Assembly (NCBI GenBank): GCA_900541475.1
Contig: UQJV01000006.1
Span: 1 to 64,000, forward strand
Origin: an uncultured Collinsella sp.
GTDB lineage: Bacteria > Actinomycetota > Coriobacteriia > Coriobacteriales > Coriobacteriaceae
Length of the DNA stretch: 64,000 nt
Direction: 5' to 3'
How positions within the stretch are numbered: position 1 is the stretch's first letter; the number at the start of each line of letters is the position of its first letter. The notes beneath the pieces were generated by a model, which was not told the origin of the DNA, made no database searches, and worked only from the letters and a program-made list of their open reading frames with translations. Both the position numbers and the translations under genes were made by a program. Shown here in pieces: positions 24,227 through 32,591 of the stretch.

Positions 24227-25306
24227 ATGGCAAACAAGCTCTCCGTCGCATTCATCGGCACCGGAATCATGGGTGCCCCCATCGCCGGCCACATTCTGGA
24301 CGCCGGCTATCCCGTCACGGTCAACAACCGCACCAAGTCCAAGGCGGCGGCGCCTATCGAGCGCGGCGCCGTCTGGGCAGATACGCCGGCCGATGCCGCG
24401 GCGAACGCCGATGTCGTCTTTACCATGGTGGGCTATCCCTCCGAGGTCGAGGAACTCTACCTGGCGGGCGACGGCCTGCTCGCGTGCACTAAGCCCGGCG
24501 CGGTCTTGATCGACCTCACCACGAGCTCGCCCGAGCTTGCCCGTGACATTGCCGAGGCCGCCCAGGTTTCTGGTCGCATGGCGTTTGACTGCCCCGTCAC
24601 CGGCGGCGAGTCGGGCGCTATCGCCGGTACGCTCACGGCTATCGTGGGCGCTACCGAGAACGACATCGCGCCGGTCCGCGACATCCTTGCCACCTTTGCG
24701 GCCAACATCTGCTGCTTCGACGGCGCCGGCAAGGGCCAGGCTGCCAAGCTCGCCAACCAGGTGTCGCTGGGTGCCTGCATGGTCGGCATGGCAGACGCCA
24801 TGGCGTTTGCCGAGCTGAGCGGCCTTGACCTGGAGAAGACCCGTCAGATGATTCTGGGCGGTACTGGCAAGTCCGGCGCCATGGAGAGCCTGGCGCCCAA
24901 GGCGCTCGACGGCGACTACAAGCCCGGCTTTATGGTCGAGCACTTCATTAAGGACCTGCGCTTGGCGCTCGCCTATGCCGACGACCGCGAGCTTGCGCTG
25001 CCCGGCGCCGACGTGGCCTTTACGCTCTATGACATGCTCGACGCCATCGGCGGCGCCAAGCTGGGTACCCAGGCCGTCACGGTCCTCTATAAGGAGGAGG
25101 CCGACGCCATCGCCGCCGGTCTGGACTGGTCGCAGTATCGTCCCGAGGAGCATGGTGCTCACGAGGAAGGCTGCGGTTGCGGCGAGCACAGCGACGACCA
25201 CGAGTGCGGTTGCGGCCACCACCATGGCGAGGACCACGAGTGCTGCGGCGGCCACGGCCATGACGACGGCCACGAGTGCTGCTGCGGCCACCATCACGGG
25301 GAGTAG
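24227..25306 (+). CDS. 3-hydroxyacid dehydrogenase (HIBADH/GarR family) with His/Cys-rich tail
   Basis: This 359-residue NAD(P)-dependent oxidoreductase has the Rossmann motif FIGTGIMGAPIAGHIL and the catalytic lysine segment GAGKGQAAKLANQV. DCPVTGGESGA is the substrate loop. The core ends near residue 308, about the usual family length. The last 51 residues contain 14 His and 9 Cys in repeats such as CGCGHHHGEDHECC, a likely metal-binding tail not found in ordinary family members. The true substrate is unknown; tartronate semialdehyde or 3-hydroxyisobutyrate are typical. A small membrane protein gene follows after 5 bp. Confidence 0.88.
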   Translation: MANKLSVAFIGTGIMGAPIAGHILDAGYPVTVNNRTKSKAAAPIERGAVWADTPADAAANADVVFTMVGYPSEVEELYLAGDGLLACTKPGAVLIDLTTSSPELARDIAEAAQVSGRMAFDCPVTGGESGAIAGTLTAIVGATENDIAPVRDILATFAANICCFDGAGKGQAAKLANQVSLGACMVGMADAMAFAELSGLDLEKTRQMILGGTGKSGAMESLAPKALDGDYKPGFMVEHFIKDLRLALAYADDRELALPGADVAFTLYDMLDAIGGAKLGTQAVTVLYKEEADAIAAGLDWSQYRPEEHGAHEEGCGCGEHSDDHECGCGHHHGEDHECCGGHGHDDGHECCCGHHHGE

Positions 25307-25311
25307 CGCCC

Positions 25312-25740
25312 ATGAGCTGGACGTTCGTGGTGCTTGCGCTGGTGCTCTTTCTCTTTGCGATCTACATTGGCTTTTTGTGCGGCCAGTGGGCGTGCGAAAA
25401 GCGCGTCATCACCAAGCGCGACTACTGGATTGCCAACTTTGCAGGAGCGGCGGCAGTCGTTCTGCTGACCTGGGTGTTCTCGCTGTTCCCGCTGGTGCAG
25501 TTTGCGCCGATCGGCTGGCTCGGCGGCTTTATCGCCGGCCTTAAGATGAGCTTTGGCGAGTCCGTCGGTCCGTGGCGCAAGCACGACGAGGTCTTTAACG
25601 TCAACAAAGCACACCGCGCCGCCGCCGACGCGGGCGATGCCGAGGAACGCCGCCGTGCGCGTCGCAATGGCGCTGCCGACCGACAGCTCATCTCGGTCAC
25701 CGATGACAGCAAGGGTGCTGGCAAGCACGCTAAGAAATAG
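25312..25740 (+). CDS. Small membrane protein of unknown function
   Basis: This 142-residue protein has two membrane helices, at about residues 3-23 (TFVVLALVLFLFAIYIGFL) and 43-70 (AGAAAVVLLTWVFSLFPL). The C-terminal half is basic and probably cytosolic (EERRRARRNGAADR, ending KHAKK). GGGGAG precedes the ATG. It starts 5 bp after the oxidoreductase and ends 15 bp before the next gene, so it belongs to an apparent operon running through the isocitrate dehydrogenase. I do not recognise the family. Confidence 0.75.
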   Translation: MSWTFVVLALVLFLFAIYIGFLCGQWACEKRVITKRDYWIANFAGAAAVVLLTWVFSLFPLVQFAPIGWLGGFIAGLKMSFGESVGPWRKHDEVFNVNKAHRAAADAGDAEERRRARRNGAADRQLISVTDDSKGAGKHAKK

Positions 25741-25755
25741 TAAGAAGAGGTAACT

Positions 25756-26454
25756 ATGGCAGAAAACAAAGACGAACAGCTCACCGACGAGGAGCTGGCA
25801 CAGCTCCAGCTGGCAGAGGAGAACGAGAACGCCGTCGACCGCCTGGTCAAGGAGCTCGGCTGCCCCACGCGCCGTATCCGCCAGTTTGCCGCCCGCGTGC
25901 TGCACTTGCTTGCCGAGCGCGATCCGCAGCGCGTCGTGCCCTGCGTGCCCGCGCTGATCGAGGCGCTCGACCGCCCCGAGGCTCAGACCCGCTGGGAGGC
26001 CCTCGATGCCCTGACGGCGCTCGCCACCACCTGCCCCGAGCAGCTGGGCGATGCCTTTGAGGGTGCCGAGACCGCACTGTTCGACGAGATTTCCTCCACG
26101 CTGCGCTATGCTGCCTTCCGCCTGCTGTGCGTGTGGGGCGCCACGAGCGTCGAGCGTTCGCGCGAGGCTTGGCCCATCCTGGACGAGGCCATCCAGTGCT
26201 ACCACGGCGACCTTGAGTATCGCGACATGCTCGGTTGCCTGTACGAGTTTTGCCAGGGCGAGATCGACGCCGAGGTCGCCGAGAAGCTCGCGCTGCGCCT
26301 TAAGTTCGACGCCGAGAACGGCAAGGGCAGCTATCTCAAGGCCCGTTCGAGCGAGATTTGCGAAATGCTTGTTAAACGTTTTGGCCTGGATCTCTCCAAA
26401 AAGAAGAAGCGTGCTAGCGTAAAAAAATCTGACGACGCCGAAAACGAGGAGTAA
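25756..26454 (+). CDS. HEAT-repeat-like protein
   Basis: This 232-residue acidic cytosolic protein has helical pairs in the pattern of HEAT repeats, such as TRRIRQFAARVLHLLAERDPQRVVPCVPALIEAL and ARWEALDALTAL-type segments. Such folds serve as binding scaffolds. The C-terminus is charged (SKKKKRASVKKSDDAENEE). AAGAGG lies upstream of the ATG. It sits 6 bp before the isocitrate dehydrogenase gene. No specific role can be given. Confidence 0.75.
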   Translation: MAENKDEQLTDEELAQLQLAEENENAVDRLVKELGCPTRRIRQFAARVLHLLAERDPQRVVPCVPALIEALDRPEAQTRWEALDALTALATTCPEQLGDAFEGAETALFDEISSTLRYAAFRLLCVWGATSVERSREAWPILDEAIQCYHGDLEYRDMLGCLYEFCQGEIDAEVAEKLALRLKFDAENGKGSYLKARSSEICEMLVKRFGLDLSKKKKRASVKKSDDAENEE

Positions 26455-26460
26455 CAGATT

Positions 26461-27546
26461 ATGGCGCACGATGTAGTCCTGATTCCTGGTGACGGTATCG
26501 GTCCCGAGATTACGCAGGCTATGCGCCGCGTGGTCGAGGCCACTGGTGTCCAGATCAACTGGAACGTCCAGGAGGCCGGTGCCGGCGTCATGGACGAGTT
26601 TGGCACGCCGCTGCCCCAACATGTGCTCGATGCGGTCGCCGAGACCAAGGTTGCCATCAAGGGTCCCATCACCACGCCGGTCGGCACGGGTTTCCGCAGC
26701 GTCAACGTGGCCCTGCGCAAGCACTTTGACCTGTACGCCTGCGTGCGCCCCTGCCTGTCGCAACCGGGCGACGGCTCGCGCTTCCGCGACGTCGACCTGG
26801 TCATCGTGCGTGAGAACACCGAGGACCTCTATGCCGGCATCGAGTTCGATGAGGGCGCTGCCGAGGTCGAGGAGCTCTCGCAGCTTGTCGAGCGCTCGGG
26901 TCAGAAGGTCTTCGCCGCCGATTCCGCCATCTCAATCAAGCCCATCTCTATCGCCAAGAGCCGCCGTATTGTGGAGTATGCCTTTGAGTATGCCCGCCGC
27001 TGCGGCCGCAAAAAGGTGACGGCCGTACACAAGGCAAACATCATGAAGGCGACCGACGGCCTGTTCCTACGCGTTGCGCGCGAGGTGGCCGCCAACTATC
27101 CCGATATCGAGTTCAACGACAAGATTGTCGACGCCACCTGCATGGGCCTGGTCCAAAACCCCAACGACTTCGATGTCCTGGTACTGCCCAACCTGTACGG
27201 CGACATCGTGAGCGACCTGTGCGCTGGCCTGGTGGGCGGCTTAGGCATGGCTCCCGGCTCCAACATCGGTGCCGATTGTGCCATCTTCGAGGCAACGCAC
27301 GGCTCCGCGCCCGATATCGCTGGCCAGGATATCGCCAACCCCACGGCCGAGATTCTCTCTGCTGCGATGATGCTCGATCACCTGGGCGAGAACGACGCTG
27401 CCAATCGCATTCGCGCCGCCGTCTCTGCCACGCTCGACGAGGGCGAGCAGGTTACCGGCGACGTGCGTCGTGCCCAGACCGGCTCCGTTGAGGGTGCCGT
27501 GGGCACGCAGGCCTTTGCCGATGCCGTTATCGCGCACCTGGTCTAA
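26461..27546 (+). CDS. NAD-dependent isocitrate dehydrogenase (IDH/IPMDH family)
   Basis: This 361-residue cytosolic enzyme probably oxidises isocitrate to 2-oxoglutarate. [12 protein letters not shown] opens the fold, [14 protein letters not shown] is the isocitrate-binding region, [12 protein letters not shown] carries a catalytic Lys, and [21 protein letters not shown] has the metal-binding Asp residues. [11 protein letters not shown] precedes the cofactor pocket. The short length and ENTED context match the eukaryote-like NAD form and argue against leucine-pathway 3-isopropylmalate dehydrogenase, though related homoisocitrate enzymes cannot be excluded. It is the last gene of an apparent operon, with its terminator at 27606. 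Confidence 0.88.
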   Translation: MAHDVVLIPGDGIGPEITQAMRRVVEATGVQINWNVQEAGAGVMDEFGTPLPQHVLDAVAETKVAIKGPITTPVGTGFRSVNVALRKHFDLYACVRPCLSQPGDGSRFRDVDLVIVRENTEDLYAGIEFDEGAAEVEELSQLVERSGQKVFAADSAISIKPISIAKSRRIVEYAFEYARRCGRKKVTAVHKANIMKATDGLFLRVAREVAANYPDIEFNDKIVDATCMGLVQNPNDFDVLVLPNLYGDIVSDLCAGLVGGLGMAPGSNIGADCAIFEATHGSAPDIAGQDIANPTAEILSAAMMLDHLGENDAANRIRAAVSATLDEGEQVTGDVRRAQTGSVEGAVGTQAFADAVIAHLV

Positions 27547-27605
27547 GGCATGCAGGCTGCAAACGCCTAAATAGTACTTAAGTGTTTGCGTATAACCTAA
27601 GAATC

Positions 27606-27640
27606 AATACGCCCGGCGCTCCGTCGGGCGTATTCTATTG
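27606..27640 (+). terminator. Terminator after the isocitrate dehydrogenase gene
   Basis: AATACGCCCG (27606-27615) pairs perfectly with CGGGCGTATT (27625-27634), followed by a short T-rich stretch. Confidence 0.7.
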
Positions 27641-27672
27641 AGGACTATGTTTCCTAACAAGGAGTAACTGAT

Positions 27673-28758
27673 ATGGGTCTGATTCAAAAGAAGGACGAGA
27701 AGGACGAGATCGACGGTATCCAGATCATCGAGCGCGGCGAAGGCCCCGACGGTGATGAGGACGAGAAGATCGACCTGGTCGCCGGTACGTCTGCCGAGCA
27801 CATTGCTGCTGGCACGACGGCCGAGGAGGAGGATGCTCGCCTGGAGGCAAAGATCGCCGCGGACGCCGCCGACGAGAACCTCATGCCCGAGGAGCAGGAC
27901 GAGGACGACGACTCCGACGCGGACGATCATGCATCCAAGCACAAGAAGACGATGATTGCCGCCTTTGTGGTCGCAGTCGTGATCGCTGCCGTGGTCGGCT
28001 TCTTTATTGGCAATGGCGGCTTTGGCGGCAAGGGCGTCGGTTCGTCGACCCTGACCGAGGATCAACTCGATTCGACCGTGGCAAGCTATAGCTATCACGG
28101 CAAGAAGAGCGACATCACTGCGCGCGAGGCCATCGAGAGCCAGTACAGCCTTGATACCGTCAAGGATAGTGATGGCAACTACACCGCTCCTTCTGCCGAT
28201 GTCATCCTGTCCTACGTGCGCAACAAGATCCTGCTCGATGCTGCCGAGGACGAGGGCATTACCGTCTCTTCCAAGGAGATGAAGAAGTACGCCGAGGAGT
28301 CCATCGGCACCTCCGACTACAAAACCATGGCCACGCAGTATGGCGTGTCCAAGGACCAGGCCAAGCAGATCGTCCGCCAGTCTGCGACGCTGCAGAAGCT
28401 CTACAAGAAGAAGGTGGGCGATAGCTCCGCAAGCATGCCGACCGCCCCGACCGAGCCTTCTGACGGCAACGAGGAGACCGCGAGTAAGGACTACGCCGAC
28501 TACATCATCAACCTTGCCGGCGACGAGTGGGATAGCGAGAAGGGCACCTGGAAGGACGCCGATGGCACCTACGCTAAGGCCTTTGCCGACGATGCCTTTA
28601 CTGCCGATAGCGCTACCTATAAGCAGGCCATGACCGCCTATTACACCGCCTATCAGCAGTACTCCTCGCAGGCTTCGAGCGCCAGCTCCAAGTGGACCGA
28701 GTATGCTAACGGCCTCTACGCCAAGGCCAACATCAGCATCTACGGCCTGTTTGCTTAA
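27673..28758 (+). CDS. Membrane-anchored SurA_N-like foldase-type protein
   Basis: This 361-residue protein has an acidic cytosolic N-terminus of about 90 residues (EEQDEDDDSDADDHA), one membrane helix at about 95-115 (MIAAFVVAVVIAAVVGFFIG) and an extracellular part. Residues about 165-260 (DVILSYVRNKILLDAAEDEGITVSSKEMKKYAEESI) match the N-terminal chaperone domain of SurA-type folding proteins. No peptidyl-prolyl isomerase domain is visible in the remaining 100 residues, so it may be a chaperone only. AAGGAG precedes the ATG. It is transcribed alone. Confidence 0.78.
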   Translation: MGLIQKKDEKDEIDGIQIIERGEGPDGDEDEKIDLVAGTSAEHIAAGTTAEEEDARLEAKIAADAADENLMPEEQDEDDDSDADDHASKHKKTMIAAFVVAVVIAAVVGFFIGNGGFGGKGVGSSTLTEDQLDSTVASYSYHGKKSDITAREAIESQYSLDTVKDSDGNYTAPSADVILSYVRNKILLDAAEDEGITVSSKEMKKYAEESIGTSDYKTMATQYGVSKDQAKQIVRQSATLQKLYKKKVGDSSASMPTAPTEPSDGNEETASKDYADYIINLAGDEWDSEKGTWKDADGTYAKAFADDAFTADSATYKQAMTAYYTAYQQYSSQASSASSKWTEYANGLYAKANISIYGLFA

Positions 28759-28801
28759 AGGTTGCCCGAGCTTTCGAGCACGAAGTCGAAATATCTGATT
28801 G

Positions 28802-28836
28802 AGCCCGCTAGAACGTCGTTCTGGCGGGCTTTTTGC
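28802..28836 (+). terminator. Terminator after the SurA-like gene
   Basis: GCCCGC-AGAACG pairs with CGTTCT-GCGGGC in a long stem, followed by TTTTT. It separates the gene from the convergent XRE regulator. Confidence 0.8.
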
Positions 28837-28867
28837 GTTGAGGGCGTGATTGGCGGCTTAATTATGG

Positions 28868-29107
28868 CTATTCATCTTTAAGTCCAAAGAGGTTATCGGC
28901 TTCATCGTCAGGCATATATTCCAGCACATCGCCCGGTTGGCAGTCGAGAGCCCGGCATATCGCGTCAAGAGTTGAAAAGCGCACGGCAGAAACCTTGCCC
29001 GTCTTGATACGCGACATATTGACCTGGGAGATACCCACGCGTTCCGCAAGCTCTTTGGATGAAATCTTGCGTTCGGCAAGCATGCGGTCGAGCCGCAGAA
29101 TAATCAT
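28868..29107 (-). CDS. XRE-family helix-turn-helix regulator
   Basis: This 79-residue protein is one helix-turn-helix domain: LDRMLAERKISSKELAERVG, then ISQVNMSRIKTGKVSAVRFSTLDAICRALDCQPGDVLEY. It belongs to the small Cro/CI-like group that is often paired with DUF2975 membrane proteins, and such a gene lies 9 bp upstream on the same strand. The pair probably forms a self-regulating unit whose signal is sensed at the membrane. Upstream of the pair, near 29804-29820, ACGATAA is repeated in tandem and may be an operator. Confidence 0.88.
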   Translation of the reverse strand: MIILRLDRMLAERKISSKELAERVGISQVNMSRIKTGKVSAVRFSTLDAICRALDCQPGDVLEYMPDDEADNLFGLKDE

Positions 29108-29116
29108 GGATTCCCC

Positions 29117-29755
29117 CTAGAGCAACTCGTCATCTTGTATTTGCAGGATACACCCGTACTGGAAGACGCTGGCAATCAAGCTAATAATCAGGCCTGCAAA
29201 GAGCATAGAGGGGTCGAGCAGCTGGCCGCCAAGCGCATCCGTAAAGTTGCCGCCAAATCCTGAGAGTATCAGCCCCGTGGCTATGGCACCAAGAAGCTTC
29301 ACAGCAACGCCGCCAATAAGGAACAAATGTCCTACTTGACGTAGTATGCGGATGCATTCGAGGTCAAAGGGCCTTCCCGCCTTTTCAATGGCGGAGAAAA
29401 ACCTGTATGCGCTTAGCGCGATGGCAAGCGCGAGGCATGTCATCATGACGCTCCCTATGGCAGTATGACCGTCGTGCGCGACAAGCATAAGAGGGGTCTG
29501 TGCGTTGGTGCCGACGAGAGCGAGAAACGGTCCTTCGCCAGCCTTAAACTCTACGGATTGAAGATAGAACCCTTGGGAGAGGCTAGGCAATATGAGTAGA
29601 AGCTCGATTGCAATGACTGCGAGGAGTCCCAGAGCGAGCGCCACGGTGGTGCAGATTGTGGCCCATTTGCAGATGTGAGTGAGCTTCCTCAGATCGGCTA
29701 TTGCCTGTTCGCGGTTGATGGCTTTATTCGATTTGGATACGTTCCAGCGGATCAT
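29117..29755 (-). CDS. DUF2975-type four-helix membrane protein
   Basis: This 212-residue protein has four membrane helices: about residues 32-58, 95-120, 140-165 and 180-205. Its partner is the XRE regulator 9 bp downstream, a pairing common in Gram-positive bacteria. The start at MIRWNV is supported by GGAGGAG 6 nt upstream. Function is unknown; control of the partner regulator or a minor transport role is possible. Confidence 0.78.
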   Translation of the reverse strand: MIRWNVSKSNKAINREQAIADLRKLTHICKWATICTTVALALGLLAVIAIELLLILPSLSQGFYLQSVEFKAGEGPFLALVGTNAQTPLMLVAHDGHTAIGSVMMTCLALAIALSAYRFFSAIEKAGRPFDLECIRILRQVGHLFLIGGVAVKLLGAIATGLILSGFGGNFTDALGGQLLDPSMLFAGLIISLIASVFQYGCILQIQDDELL

Positions 29756-30004
29756 AGCTCCTCCAACCAATGTCTTGGATGATACTTAATTTATATAACA
29801 TACTTAACGATAAACGATAAACAATTACAGATTAGAGTAAGTAATGTTTATAAGACGAATAGCGAGAGCTTATGGCATATCCAGGGAGTGAGAGTTTGGC
29901 ACGTGGGGGATGGACGAGTATCGAAATTTCCCGCAACCGCGCAAGTGCTTCATCGGGTCTCCCTAATTCATATGGAAAAAGAGCTGCAAACGATTGCAAA
30001 TAAC

Positions 30005-30034
30005 CGGTGAACGGTCGAAAACTACCGTTCACCG
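30005..30034. promoter_or_regulatory. Perfect inverted repeat of CGGTGAACGGT
   Basis: CGGTGAACGGT (30005-30015) and ACCGTTCACCG (30024-30034) flank an 8-bp spacer. It lies about 425 bp upstream of the PTS IIA gene, in a 700-bp AT-rich gap that has no convincing gene. It shares its half-site with the paired repeats at 30222-30254 and in five other sugar promoters. Confidence 0.6.
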
Positions 30035-30221
30035 ATAATATCGAAACTGGTTCTTACTGGTATTAAGTCAAAAAGACCAATTCACAAATCTTCACAATGA
30101 CCTGCAATTTTTCTACACGCCATTTTTAGCCACCCTGCGTTGTTTAGACACAGAAAAGGTTCCGATCTTTCGTCAAAGTATTTCGATACGGTTTCAAAAC
30201 CGCAGGTAGAAGTGTTAACGA

Positions 30222-30254
30222 GCGGTAAACGGTCGATTTTTTACCGTGAACGGT
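30222..30254 (+). promoter_or_regulatory. Paired AACGGT sites, 21 bp apart, before the mannose-class PTS
   Basis: AACGGT at 30228-30233 and at 30249-30254 lie in the same orientation exactly two helical turns apart, within GCGGTAAACGGT and ACCGTGAACGGT. Just upstream, CGGTTTTC-AAACCG-like sequence (about 30188-30202) recalls GGTTTTGAAACC before lacF (60491). The sites lie 50-80 bp upstream of a TATAGT -10 element. Confidence 0.6.
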
Positions 30255-30305
30255 GCAAAAACGTTTTACTGTTTGAATCAACGAAAGTAACCTCTTCTGT
30301 GGTGA

Positions 30306-30341
30306 TATAGTGACAACAACACGTCACGTGGTTACTACCAG
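30306..30341 (+). promoter_or_regulatory. -10 element and GntR-type operator of the mannose-class PTS operon
   Basis: TATAGT (30306-30311) is the best -10. TGGTTACTACCA (30329-30340), a palindrome like DasR/NagR-type sites (TGGT-TA-ACCA), lies just downstream of the expected start of transcription, where a bound repressor would block. The same palindrome lies before agaS at 34619. Confidence 0.65.
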
Positions 30342-30457
30342 TTGAGAGACCACTGGTTCTCAAAGAACGCTTTCCAAGAAGCTTTAAGGGCGATTGCCCG
30401 TTGGCTTCCGAACATCATCGGACTCAGATCGTACACACCTTCGGAAGGGAAATTTGA

Positions 30458-30901
30458 ATGGTTGGCTTTATTCTTACCGGTCATGGACAGTTCGCACCCG
30501 GCCTTGCAAGTGCTATCGCTATGGTTGCCGGCGACCAGCCCGCTTTTACCGTCGTTCCTTTTGAGGGCGACCAGGCTGCTTCCTACGGTGAGGATCTCCG
30601 CGCCGCTATTACCGCCATGCGCGAGGAGTGCGATGGCGTGCTCGTCTTTACCGACCTGCTTGGCGGCACCCCGTTCAACCAGGCAATGATGATTGCCCAG
30701 GATGTCGACAACGTCGAGGTTCTGACTGGCACCAACCTTCCCATGGTTATTGAGCTTCTGTTCCTCCGCGGTAACGCCACGCTCGCCGAGCTTGGCGAGC
30801 AGGCCGTGACCGTTGGCCAGACGGGCATCACCGCCCAGACGGTCGCATCCGTTGCCGGTTCCGAGGAAGAGGATATCTTCGGCGACGAGGACGGCATCTA
30901 A
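30458..30901 (+). CDS. PTS system, mannose-class, IIA component
   Basis: This 147-residue cytosolic phosphocarrier takes phosphate from HPr and passes it to IIB. MVGFILTGHGQFAPGLASAI carries the phosphorylated His at residue 9, and VLVFTDLLGGTPFNQAM is the conserved family loop. The C-terminal SEEEDIFGDEDGI is acidic. It is the first gene of an IIA-YajC-IIB-IIC-IID operon. Its stop TAA overlaps the ATG of the yajC-like gene. With AgaS and NagA nearby, the likely substrate is an N-acetylated amino sugar such as GalNAc, which is inference. Confidence 0.93.
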   Translation: MVGFILTGHGQFAPGLASAIAMVAGDQPAFTVVPFEGDQAASYGEDLRAAITAMREECDGVLVFTDLLGGTPFNQAMMIAQDVDNVEVLTGTNLPMVIELLFLRGNATLAELGEQAVTVGQTGITAQTVASVAGSEEEDIFGDEDGI

Positions 30902-31182
30902 TGGCCGATTTCGGAGCCAACGTCCTGAGCTCCTCGGTCGCCCTTTTAGGCCTGCTTGTCATCATGGGCTTGATTTACACCATCTGGTCGCAAATCAACA
31001 TGAAGAAGAAGCAGAAGTACTTCAAGGAGCTGCACACCGAGCTCAAGCCGGGTCAGGAGGTTCTTTTCGCCGGCGGTATCTACGGAACCGTCAAGGGCAT
31101 CGAAGGCGAAAAGGTCCAGATCAAAGTCCGATCCGGTGCCGTCGTAGATGTTTCGCGTTACGCGATTCAGGAGATCAAGTAA
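30901..31182 (+). CDS. YajC-family protein inside the PTS operon
   Basis: This 93-residue protein has one N-terminal membrane helix (ALLGLLVIMGLIYTIWS) followed by MKKKQKYFKELHTELKPGQEVLFAGGIYGTVKGI, the typical YajC pattern. In general YajC is an accessory subunit of the Sec translocase with SecDF. Copies within mannose-class PTS operons are known from other Gram-positive bacteria, and their job there is not clear. Its start overlaps the IIA stop and its end lies 36 bp before IIB, so it is co-transcribed with the permease. Confidence 0.85.
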   Translation: MADFGANVLSSSVALLGLLVIMGLIYTIWSQINMKKKQKYFKELHTELKPGQEVLFAGGIYGTVKGIEGEKVQIKVRSGAVVDVSRYAIQEIK

Positions 31183-31218
31183 CTGTCGTCAGCAAATAAC
31201 GAAAGGAAGCTGATCAAC

Positions 31219-31701
31219 ATGGCAGAACCCAACATTCTTCTTACCCGCATCGATAACCGACTGGTCCATGGTCAGGTCGCTACCCAGTGGAACTCCACCC
31301 TGGGCTCCAACCTCATCCTCGTCGCCAACGACGATGTGTCGACCAACACCATGCGTCAGAACCTCATGAAGATGGCCGCTCCCGCCGGCGTCGCTACGCG
31401 TTTCTTCTCCCTGCAGAAGACCATCGACGTCATTGGCAAGGCGAGCCCGCGCCAGAAGATCTTCATCGTGGCCGAAACACCGGAAGACGTGCTTACGCTC
31501 GTCAAGGGCGGTGTGCCTATAAAGAAGGTAAACATCGGCAACATGCACATGTCGGAAGGAAAGCGCCAAGTCGCCACCTCCGTCGCAGTTAACGACGAGG
31601 ATGTCGCTGCGTTTAAAGAGCTGCAGGAATTGGGGGTGGAGTTGGAGATCAGGCGCGTTCCGAGCACGCCTGTTGAGGATACGAGCAAGCTCTTCTCGTA
31701 A
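31219..31701 (+). CDS. PTS system, mannose/fructose/sorbose-class, IIB component
   Basis: This 160-residue cytosolic protein receives phosphate on His from IIA and passes it to the incoming sugar. The phosphorylated His is in RIDNRLVHGQVATQW (about residue 18). KTIDVIGKASPRQKIFIV and FKELQELGVELEIRRVPSTP are family segments. GAAAGG precedes the ATG. A colinear paralogue at 42086 lacks the active His. IIC follows after an 89-bp gap. Confidence 0.93.
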   Translation: MAEPNILLTRIDNRLVHGQVATQWNSTLGSNLILVANDDVSTNTMRQNLMKMAAPAGVATRFFSLQKTIDVIGKASPRQKIFIVAETPEDVLTLVKGGVPIKKVNIGNMHMSEGKRQVATSVAVNDEDVAAFKELQELGVELEIRRVPSTPVEDTSKLFS

Positions 31702-31790
31702 TCCTCGTGATCCATGTTGTCAGGAGTGAAACCCTGACATTCTGTACGTGAACCAAAAGTGCGTACATACATTTTGAAAGGAGGAGCAAG

Positions 31791-32591
31791 ATGGAATTCT
31801 CGATCATTCAGGTCGCACTGGTCTTCGTTGTTACGTTCATCGCGGCAATCGACCAGTTCAACTTCCTCGAGTCTCTCTATCAGCCCATCGTCACCGGCGC
31901 CGTCATCGGTCTTATCCTTGGCGACCTCAACACCGGTCTTCTCGTGGGTGGTACTTATCAGCTCATGACGATCGGCAACATGCCGATCGGAGGCGCTCAG
32001 CCGCCTAACGCCGTCATCGGCGGCATCATGGCAGCCATTCTCGCTATCGCTACGAAGCTCGAGCCCAACGCGGCAGTCGGCCTCGCCATTCCGTTCGCTC
32101 TGCTTGGCCAGCTTGGTGTTACCCTGGTCTTCACGCTTATGTCCCCGCTTATGTCCTCGGCCGATAACATGGCTCACAACGCGGACACCAAGGGCATCGA
32201 GCGCCTGAACTACTTCGCCATGACCCTGCTCGGCCTGATCTTCGCTATCGTCGTCACGCTGTTCTTCATCGCTGGCGCCACCATCGGTGCGACCATCGCC
32301 GCCGCCATTCCGGATTGGCTGCAGACCGGTCTCTCCGCTGCAGGCGGCATGATGCGCTTCGTCGGCTTCGCCGTCCTGCTCAAGGTTATGATGAACCGCG
32401 ATATGTGGGGCTTCTTCCTCATGGGCTTTGGCCTCGCGCTCATCACCGTTGCCAACGATTCTCTGGCAACCCCTGCTCTGCTCATCCTCGCTCTCATCGG
32501 CTTCGGCATCGCCTTCTGGGACTTCCAGCAGCAGACCGAGCTGAAGGGTGCAGCTGTTTCTGACGGAGGTGACTTCGAAGATGGCATCTAA
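31791..32591 (+). CDS. PTS system, mannose-class, IIC component
   Basis: This 266-residue integral membrane subunit forms the sugar channel together with IID. Many hydrophobic segments are present, with GTYQLMTIGNMPIGGAQPPNAVIGGIMAAILAI matching the family loop. AAAGGAGG lies 8 nt before the ATG. Its end overlaps the IID start by 11 bp, so the two membrane subunits are translationally coupled. Confidence 0.92.
   Translation: MEFSIIQVALVFVVTFIAAIDQFNFLESLYQPIVTGAVIGLILGDLNTGLLVGGTYQLMTIGNMPIGGAQPPNAVIGGIMAAILAIATKLEPNAAVGLAIPFALLGQLGVTLVFTLMSPLMSSADNMAHNADTKGIERLNYFAMTLLGLIFAIVVTLFFIAGATIGATIAAAIPDWLQTGLSAAGGMMRFVGFAVLLKVMMNRDMWGFFLMGFGLALITVANDSLATPALLILALIGFGIAFWDFQQQTELKGAAVSDGGDFEDGI

Noticed and set aside
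29832..30032. 66-codon minus-strand frame in the gap before the PTS operon
   Set aside because: No ribosome-binding site or recognisable sequence, and it overlaps the inverted repeat at 30005-30034.
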